Shown here piece by piece: positions 44,101-53,100 of a DNA stretch of 64,000 nt. How positions within the stretch are numbered: the stretch's first letter is position 1; the number at the start of each line of letters is the position of its first letter. A model generated the notes under the pieces. It did no database searches, was not told the origin of the DNA, and saw nothing but the letters and a program-made list of their open reading frames with translations. The stretch is from Agapetus fuscipes (lineage: Eukaryota; Arthropoda; Insecta; Trichoptera; Glossosomatidae): positions 15,934,001-15,998,000 of the forward strand of contig OX637344.1 in the NCBI GenBank assembly GCA_951799405.1, written 5' to 3'. The translations under genes were made by a program, and so were the position numbers.

Positions 44101-47100
44101 CTGCAACGCACAGCGCACGACCTTTCTGGCTCCGAAATTCTGGTACAATCAGACAACAAGACAGTAGTCGCCTACATCCGCAAGGAAGGGGGCACCAGAT
44201 CCAAAACACTCCTAAATCTTACCCAAGATCTGTTGACTCTGGCAGGCCAATGGGAGATCTCGCTAACAGCGCAGTACCTACCGGGAAGATACAACGGAGA
44301 CGCGGATCACCTATCAAGAGGAAGATCCCCTCCAGAGTGGCATCTTTTATCAACAGCAACGAAGGCCATTTTCAATCATTTCGGAGTACCAGATATAGAC
44401 CTGTTCGCATCCACGACGGCACACATGAGTTCAACTTACGTATCCAGAGACTCCACAGACTCATGCGCAATCTTTCAAAACGCGGAAGAGAAAAGACTGC
44501 TCCTGTCAGGATGGAGAGCTTCCACACTCAACACATATAAACCTGCTTGGCAAAGATGGTGCCGCTGGATACTGGCGGAAAATACCCATCCCAACACATC
44601 ATCTCCTAATCAATTGGCAAGGTATCTAGCGCAACTGTTCATAAACAAAAAACTGTCATACAGGACTATACTGGTACACAAGTCAGCCATCGTAACCTTC
44701 TGCAACCCAATGATGGAAAAGAATCTCAGCTCAGATTTCCTAGTGAAACATACATTAAAAGCCATAGCAATGGTAAGGATTAACCCTCCTAAGTCCCCTG
44801 TGTGGAATTCGCAGATAGTGAAAGACTGGCTAGTCAGGAACACTCCTCGTTCAGATTTTCTCTATGAAGTTGCGTGTAGAACAGCAATCTTACTTCTGTT
44901 ATCCTCAGGAAGAAGAGTACAATAATGCTAAATATCACAGAAGGAAACATTCTAGACGAAGGCACATCAATTGTGTTAATTCCATTTGTTGGATCAAAAA
45001 CAGATACACTTCTGGAATCCAAGGAACACAACGTCAACCCAGTCTTCTGGATAAGGAAGCTGATTGAACTATCACGCGAAAGGAGATCAGGACAAAATAT
45101 TTATAACCTGTTCATCAGCACCCGAGGACAAGTGAAGGCAGCTACAAGAACAATCATAGGAGGATGGGTAAAGAACACGCTAAAATCAGCAGGAGTAGAG
45201 GCCACTCCCGGCAGCACACGTTCAGCGGTCGCATCACTTAATTGGCTGGAGAACTACCCAATAGAAAACACTTTCAGAAAATGCTATCAGAAAGAGATGT
45301 TGAAACATACAGCTCCAGAAGATCCCTCCCTATTTCAACCAGTTAATATCAAATAAAGACGTCCCCGGTCACCAGGAGATAATAGACAGATCTCTCATAG
45401 TATGGACTCCAGACATCTCTCAGAACACATAATGGGGGAGTTTTACCTACCATTAAAACTCTTATTATGTTTCTATAGATGTCTGGAGTCCAGGTAACCC
45501 CTACCTGGTGTATTATGAGCTTTATGACAAATGGCGACCGGGTTATGGGGGAACTGGAAATAAGGAAACAGGAAATGGGGAAAAAGCGACCATAGAGTAG
45601 AAAAGTGCCTAAAGTGTAAAAAAGTGCAAATCAAAGACCCAGGAATAGACTAAAAAACCACATAAAAGGGAAAAAGTGATTGTTTCTCTCATAGTATGGA
45701 CTCCAGACATCTATAGAAACATAATAAGAGTTTTAATGGTAGGTAAAACTCCCCCATTATATTCATTAATGATATTGTAGATATCATTAAGTAAAGCTCT
45801 TGTCTTTTTTATGCAGACAATTCATAGGCTTACATAAAGTCATAGATATTCGCAACTGCATACATCAACTGGATGATTTAGATGAATTAGCAGCTTGGGC
45901 TGAGAAAAACAAGCTCTTCTTTAACTCAAAGAAATGTGTCTCAATGTCCTTCACCAAATCTTTCAGACCCATCTTGCATAAAGACGTCCACCATTGCTGT
46001 GGGCTCAGTGAGAGTAATGTCCTGGCTGGTGTTGTGTGTGCAGGTGGACCGCTGTGTGTCGGGGCTGGTGGCGCAGCAGCAGGCTGTGGGCCCCCTGCAC
46101 ACCCCGCTGGCTGACTTTGCTGTCATCGCGCTGTCCCACCAGGACACCGTGGGAGCTGCCACCAGCATTGGGACCCAGTCCCTCAAGGGACTCACGCAGC
46201 CTGACGTGGGCGCCCGGATGACTGTGGGAGAGGCGCTCACTAACTTGGTGCGTATCTAATCCAATCTAGTCTAATCTAAGTAGCAAAGCTATGTAACATT
46301 GAGGATTCACATTATATGCATTCTCACAAACAGACACGTACAAATTCGTGCTTGCACATGCCGCATGTTGATCTACAATATAAAAACCCAAATCTCAAAT
46401 GGACATACACCCTGAAACTCTTGCTATCCTTCCCTGAAACAGGGGTGACATTGGCAAAGTGAATCATTTTCTACAGCATGGGTGGTCAGCCGCATACCAA
46501 CCTATAATCAATGAATTATAATTCAAGGAAACTAAAACCATTGAAATAATACAGGCGCTGGTGGGCATCAGCTGCTTGGAGGACGTGAAGTGCTCGGGCA
46601 ACTGGATGTGGAGCGGCAAGGTGGGCAGGGAGGGGGGCAGCCTGGCCGTGGCCTGCAGGGCCATGTGCAGCCTCATGGGGCAGCTGGGCGTGGCTGTGGA
46701 CGGGGGCAAGGACTCCCTCTCCATGGCTGCCGCAGTGGGAAGGGAAAAAGGTTAGCACACCCTGCAGCTATTTCTCATTCTACAATCAATACAATTCTCA
46801 CTACAATCTTCAGTGTTTCCGTTGTCACAGCTTGTTTCCTGGAGCTGCAGCCATTATTACTAATATTAATTACCATAATTAATAATACAGTTTATTTCTT
46901 GGTTTTTTGAGTTTATGCTTTCTGAGCATGTGACCAGTACCCTGAGTATAAAACATGATGATGATTCCAAATGGACGGTCCTGCAACGGTAAAAGTGCGG
47001 TCTCCGAACACTGCTTCTTTTTTATATTTCAGAGGTTAGTGCACTGTCAACAGATCGCAGAGTGAGCCTCCCTCACTCAGACTCCTCAAGATTATCAATT

Positions 47101-50100
47101 CCTGCAAGTATTCTGGCGCCACTCGATGCAATTCTTTATACATACACCGTGAGGCCTAGCTTCAATTTGATCCTTTCTGGGATCCAGAGCTAGTGGAGCT
47201 TCTGCAAACGGGGGTGATGTGGCAGTATTTACTCTGACCATAGATTAAACGAACGCTGGCATTGCGTAAACTCACCTCGATTGCATAAATCAAAAATGCA
47301 TGAGAACTAAATCACTCTTTGAAATGCTGTCGTATCTACTCTCTGTCTTATTCCTCATCACTAAGGGTAAATAAATCATCCTTATGTTATTATTTGTATT
47401 ATAGCAACGCTCACACCTTTTGGAAAAGATTGGCTTGGTTTCCTCGGATGATTGTTCAGGCTATGTGCCTTGAGTATCCCAGCACTGGTTCTTCAAAAAA
47501 TAAAAACTTGAATACTTGTGATTCAATAGATTTTCATGGATTTTTAATTGTACAGAAACAAGAGCAATGTTGTGTGTTTTATAGTCAGAGAGGAAGAGAG
47601 AAAAAAGGTGTAAAAACTTAATAAAACTTTAAAAAGGGTCAATAGCACCAACTTGGAGAAATCAAACTGTGATATAACTTGTCAGTTTTAAACCTACCCA
47701 ATAGGGAAGTATCACATATTTTTTTCATTGTATAAAATGGTAGAATACATTTTTTAAAATGCATCTGCGTTTTCAAAAAAAAAATATCTTGCTTAGTTTG
47801 TAAACTAAAGCTCTTTAAAATTAGCGTATTCTCGATTTTCGGAAAAAAGGTTATTTTGTTTATTTAGGCAGATATGACGCCGATGCATTTTCGGAGTGCA
47901 GGTATCGGCGCGCCCAGCGGCGAATCTTGACGTCATTTTGACGTCAAGATTCGCGAAGTCGAACGCGCTGCGTTTTGGCGCGACTAAAATTCTCCGCATT
48001 TTATTTTTTTAAATTATCAATGATATTTTTATTTTTACTACAAAAAAAATATATGGTTGTGATCCTTGAAATGTACTCTACAGAACCATATTATTTTCAA
48101 CCGTTTTCCGCACCACTGCAACTACCCTATTGGAATGTTAAGAAGGTTCATAAGAATATACATATATGTCAGTGTGTTCATGTTAAACATATGTCAAAAT
48201 ATTTGACACCTTTCTTGCCTCACTTGTCTGTGCAGTGAAGTCCCCAGGCACCCTGGTGGTGTCCACGTACGCTCCATGTCCTGACATCACGGTAAAGGCC
48301 GTGCCGGCGCTGACAGCCGCGGACTCTGCTCTGCTGTGGGTCACCGCGACGCGTGGACAATACAGGTAACAGCCACGCTAAAGTCACCAAATTCAAATCT
48401 GACCGACGTTTCAAACCGTTTCAAATATGACCGACAGAGGCGCTAGTCTCTCATCCATACTGTTACAAATGTATAAGTTTATGTCTGTGCATGCTTACTT
48501 ATGATTGTGTGTCTATGTGTTTTTACTTACCAGTCATTTTTTTCATATCAAGTTTATTTTAAATGAAAATATTATTGCGCCAGAGCCGCACTTACGGAGC
48601 CAAAAAGCCACATGTGGCTCCGGAGCCGCATTTTGCCGATCACTGGTCTAGATGTAAGTATTTGATGGTTGTACCTACCTACTTTTATTTTCTCGAAGCT
48701 TCTGTTCGAGACAATTCTTGTATGTTCTGGTGTGACCGGTGAATTTGAAAGAAGAGTAATGAAGGGCAGGTGTGTACTGGGTGCCACAGCTTGTATCGCC
48801 AAAAATCAAAACATATCAAAAAATGCTCGATTGGCGGTACGCAGTGGCATACTTTTACCCACCTTGATGTATGGAAGCGAGGCCTGGACGGTGAATGAAA
48901 GTGAAATTAGTAAAGTCCATACTGTTGAAATGGACTTTCTAAGAAGTATGATTGGGAAAAAACGGAGTGACAGGGTGAGGAATGATTTTGTAAGAGAAGA
49001 ATGTGGTGCAAGAGAAAGTGTGAAAGTGAAGATTAAAAGAAGTTTGTTAAGATGGTTTGGGCATATGGAGAGAATGAATGAGGAAAGACTGACGAAGAAA
49101 GTATATGTTGGTAGAATAGATGGATGTCGTGGTAGAGGAAGACCGAGAAAGGTATGGATGGACCAAATATCCGAAATTGCGAATGAATGGAATATCCAGA
49201 GTCATAATAAAAGAAGAGCTTGTATGAAGAAGGTTATGACTCTGGAGGAAATGAAAGAAGTATGTAAGGACAGAAAGAAATGGCGGTTGATCTGTAATGT
49301 TGGCGAATAGGGTTTATTAAATTGGAATTTGTTTTTGTTTGTAAATGAATATTTTGTATTTGAATATTATTATTTAATGATGTATAAAATGTAATTTGTC
49401 GTGTGTGTGTGTTCCTTGACTTATAGGTTGGTATGCGGCTGACCACCCATGCTGTAAAAATGGTTCACTTTGCCAATGTCACCCCTGTCTCAGGGAAGGA
49501 CGGCAAGAGTTGCAGGGTGTATGTCCATTTGAGATTTGATTTTTATGTTGTAGGTTCACATGAGGCATGTGCAAGCGCGAACTTGTACGTGTCTGGTTGT
49601 GAGAATGCATGTAATGTGAATCTTCAATGTAACATATCCTTGCAACTTAGATTAGATTAGATTAGATTAGATTCTGGTACAAGCTAGTCATTCTATAAGT
49701 ACGGATTGCAGTGTTTTGTAGGGGATCAGTACCCGATTAGTAGTTCTAGCCGTTAAGTGAGAAGTACAATGGCTCATATTTTTGAGGTTAGAACTCTGTT
49801 TTGTTGATGGTTGTGTGTGTTGCAGGCTGGGAGGCACTGCCCTGGCGCAGTGCTACAAGCAGCAGGGAGGCTCTGCCCCTGACGTGGACGACCCTGCAGC
49901 TCTCAAGGCGCTCTTCACCGTCACACAGGCCCTGCTCAAAGGTACAGCTGCCACAAACACTCACTGCCTGAAAAAACCCACCCACTTCTCTTTCGTACCT
50001 TGAATTTTTGATCCTTTTGTTTTTATCTTGGTTTTGATTTTAAATATCTCTGGCACTCTGAAGGGTAAAATAATAATAATAAATTAGGATGACTAGTGAC

Positions 50101-53100
50101 TAATGACCGGTACTAAGCAACATATAAAGTGAAACATCTTTCCACATTTCCCACAAAGTTTCCCAAAGAGTGGACCTGTTTATTTTTACAATTGTGGGGC
50201 TGGCCTTACGCCAACCACTTCAGTTGAAGCTTCTACAAATCTATTACTGTTACTCTGTCCTACCGCCGTTCTACTGGGGGTGACTGGTACCTTCGCAGAT
50301 GCGTCTCCACTTTTCACATACTCTTCTCTTATTCTCACTCTGCTACAAATATTTTTTTTTTACACACAGACAACAAGATCCTGTCAGGGCACGACATCAG
50401 TGACGGAGGTTTCATCGGCTGCCTGCTGGAGCTGTGCTTCGGAGGGCTGCGTGGCGTGCAGGTGTCTCTGCAGCTGGCGGGTGTTAGCCCCCTACAGGCC
50501 ATGTTCCACGAGGAGCTGGGGCTCCTGCTGGAGGTGCGGGAACAGAATGCGCAAGAGTGCTGCGCAGCATACGCAGCGGGAGGCCTGCAGTGCTTGCGCA
50601 TCGGCAGCTCGGGACAGCAAGGCATGCAGGCCCCGGTGCGGGTGTCCTTGAACGGAGAGCTGGTGGTGGACGGGGATGTGTACTCCTTCATGAAGCTGTG
50701 GGAGGAGACAAGTTACCGCCTGGAACTGCTGCAGGCCAATGATGAGTGCGTCCAGGAGGAGTGGGATGGTAAACAAGTGCCTTTATATGGAAATAATAAA
50801 TTATATTAGAAAATTCTATGTGGTCCCTCCATAAAGATCGCATGAACGAAGGAAGGATAGCCCGAGTCGTGGCACAGGAGATACCGGACGGCCAGCGTCT
50901 ACCAGGTCGCCCTCCCAAAAGATGGAAGAACAGTTGGTCTTCTGCATCACAGGAGAAAGTTCCACAATAAACAGATCATAGATCTATAACAAGAGGAAGA
51001 AGAAGAAGATATTAGGATTATTCTAATATGTCACAAATTATAATAAATATTATTTTAATTATATTAATACTCAAACTATGAATGTTTTAATTAAACTAAA
51101 GAAAGGAACAAGGGTGGACAATAACATGTTGAATTTGTGATGCATTAAAATCAGTTCATCCTGAATCCTCGTGCAGAAAAGATGCCTCCTGTAAAAGTTG
51201 GCTACATCATCAACAAACGTCAAGAATAATTTTCATTGTCCCAAAAGGATTCATGTAAAATCCGAAAAGTGTAATTAACCGCCCTATGCATATGAATGTA
51301 CGGGATACGCAAACTTTAAGTGTACCATTCTGCTACATCCTGTATCGCGTATAACTGCGTACCGCCTGGCATCCACCTGAGTTCCAAAGTCACGTTATTA
51401 CAAGTCTAGACAATTTAGTTCCTCAAGGGCAGGCTAAGCGCGTTCGGTTGTTTGTTTGGTGTTTTGTAATTGTTAATAATATTTTTGAAAAGTCAGGAGT
51501 ACTTTCATTGTGTTTTCGATTCCTGAATATTTTTTGCATATTACTTACTTGTAAAATAATCTTAAATAAATGTCAATTTGTGATACGACTGTGTGTGCTG
51601 ATGTTCGTGCTATGTTACAGGTCTGCAGCATAGGCGGGGCCCCCAGTACAAGGTGCCCTTCACCCCCTCCCTGCTGCCCCCCTCACCCCGCACCGTCAGG
51701 GTGGCCGTCATCAGAGAAGAAGGTATTATTATTTGAAGATATTTTCATACTTTCAGTTTGATGTGTAACTAATCCAACCAGAAACATATTCTTTTACCCA
51801 GTTTATTTTGTATGTGTTGTTGCGTGTGCTTGCAGGCAGTAACGGAGACAGGGAGATGATGGCCGCCCTGCTGGCCGCGCACTTTGAGGTCTACGACGTC
51901 ACCATGTCTGACCTGCTCCGCAAGGCCGTGACCCTGGACCAGTTCCAGGGACTGGTGTTCCCCGGCGGGTTCAGCTATGCGGGTAATGTCTTTTGTCATT
52001 TGTAATCTACAGCATTTGACCCATTGAATAGCAGAAACTGTACAATGAAACTGCACATCTGTACAATGAGGTCAAATCATTGATTTAATAAGAAAGAACT
52101 TCACAGTTGCATTTCCATATGTACAAAAAAACTCGGGCTAATGTAAAAATGATCCTAGAAAGTTGGTACTATTGCGAATAATAATGGCTGCCAGTTGACA
52201 GATAGCACGCATTATAAATATTGTGATCGCTAAAATTAATGAATTTACAGGAAAAGGGCATTATTTTAAGATATTATGGCATGTGTTATAATTGGAAGTC
52301 GAAACACAAAATGGATTTGGACAAACTGGCCTTATTTTGTATGACTATTCCTTGACTGATAGGTTGGTATGCGGCTGACCACCCATACTGTAAAAAATGG
52401 TTCACTTTGCCAATGTCACCCCTGCTTCAGGGAAGGTCGGCAAGAGTTGCAGGGCTTATGTTCATTTGAGATTGGGTTTTTTATATTGTAGATCCACATG
52501 CGGCATGTGTAAGCGCGAAATTTTGCGTGTCTGCTTGTGGGAATGCATTTAATATGAATCTCAAATGATACATATCTTTGCAGCTTAGATTTAGATTAGA
52601 CTACACCACTGCAACGTTTGACAGGACTGAGACAAATGTGGGCTATAGTGTGTATCAATGCAGTAAGTTAGTTTCTGCTCCTCTATGTTATTACTCAATG
52701 GTGTTAGGTATTTTGTTGGGAGTTCTTTGATCCTCAGACTAGAGAACCGCTTGTATCACGTGTAATGTGTGTGTGTGTGTGTGCAGACACTCTGGGTTCC
52801 GCCAAGGGCTGGGCCGCCAGTATCTTATTCAGCGAGGAGCTCAAGGCGCAGTTTGACCACTTTGCCCTCGCACGCAAGGACACCTTCTCCCTGGGTGTCT
52901 GCAACGGCTGCCAGCTGATGGCGCTGCTGGGCTGGCTGGACCAGCAACCCGGCGCGCAGACAGACAGCGACATTGTGCTGGAGCATAACAAGTCAGAGAG
53001 GTCAGTCTGATGCGTAACGCTCATGCCTTTTTTCACTTTACTTTATTTTATAAACTTTATAAAACCACCAAAATAACTTCAAGTAATAAAAGTGTCGGGA

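Larger units (their letters stand above)
40577..45760 (+). mobile_element. DIRS-like tyrosine-recombinase retrotransposon
   Basis: 5,184 bp. Inverted terminal repeats of 194 bases lie at 40587-40780 and 45519-45712. The left tip is GTGTTCTGAG; the right tip is a longer unique extension ending CCCCCATTAT. An internal complementary region (45392-45492) equals the complement of the left tip joined to the complement of the right tip, the hallmark of DIRS elements. Coding order is RT, RNase H, tyrosine recombinase. There is no target-site duplication in the LTR sense; the flanking LINE reading continues across the insertion point. The polymerase region is scrambled by three tandem arrays and several frameshifts, so the copy is dead. 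Confidence 0.92.
40430..45990 (+). mobile_element. Jockey-like LINE fragment split by a DIRS insertion
   Basis: The left part (40430-40576) encodes the RT stretch with [15 protein letters not shown]. The right part (45761-45990) continues the RT with IND, then [18 protein letters not shown]. The two are separated exactly by 40577-45760. The fragment is truncated at both ends and frameshifted in the right part. It lies in PFAS intron 10. Confidence 0.8.
35131..50768 (+). other. PFAS: PFAS exons 4-15: synthase domain
   Basis: Residues 244 to about 1039. The two AIRS-like halves are visible. The first has [20 protein letters not shown] (313-332) and GGRIRD (335-340) with [10 protein letters not shown] from exon 7. 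The second has NWMWSGK and DGGKDSLSM (exon 12) and HDISDGG (914-920, exon 15). AETHN and DGGKDSLSM are the nucleotide and metal binding parts in known structures. Intron 10 is 5.7 kb because of the DIRS element. Confidence 0.93.
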
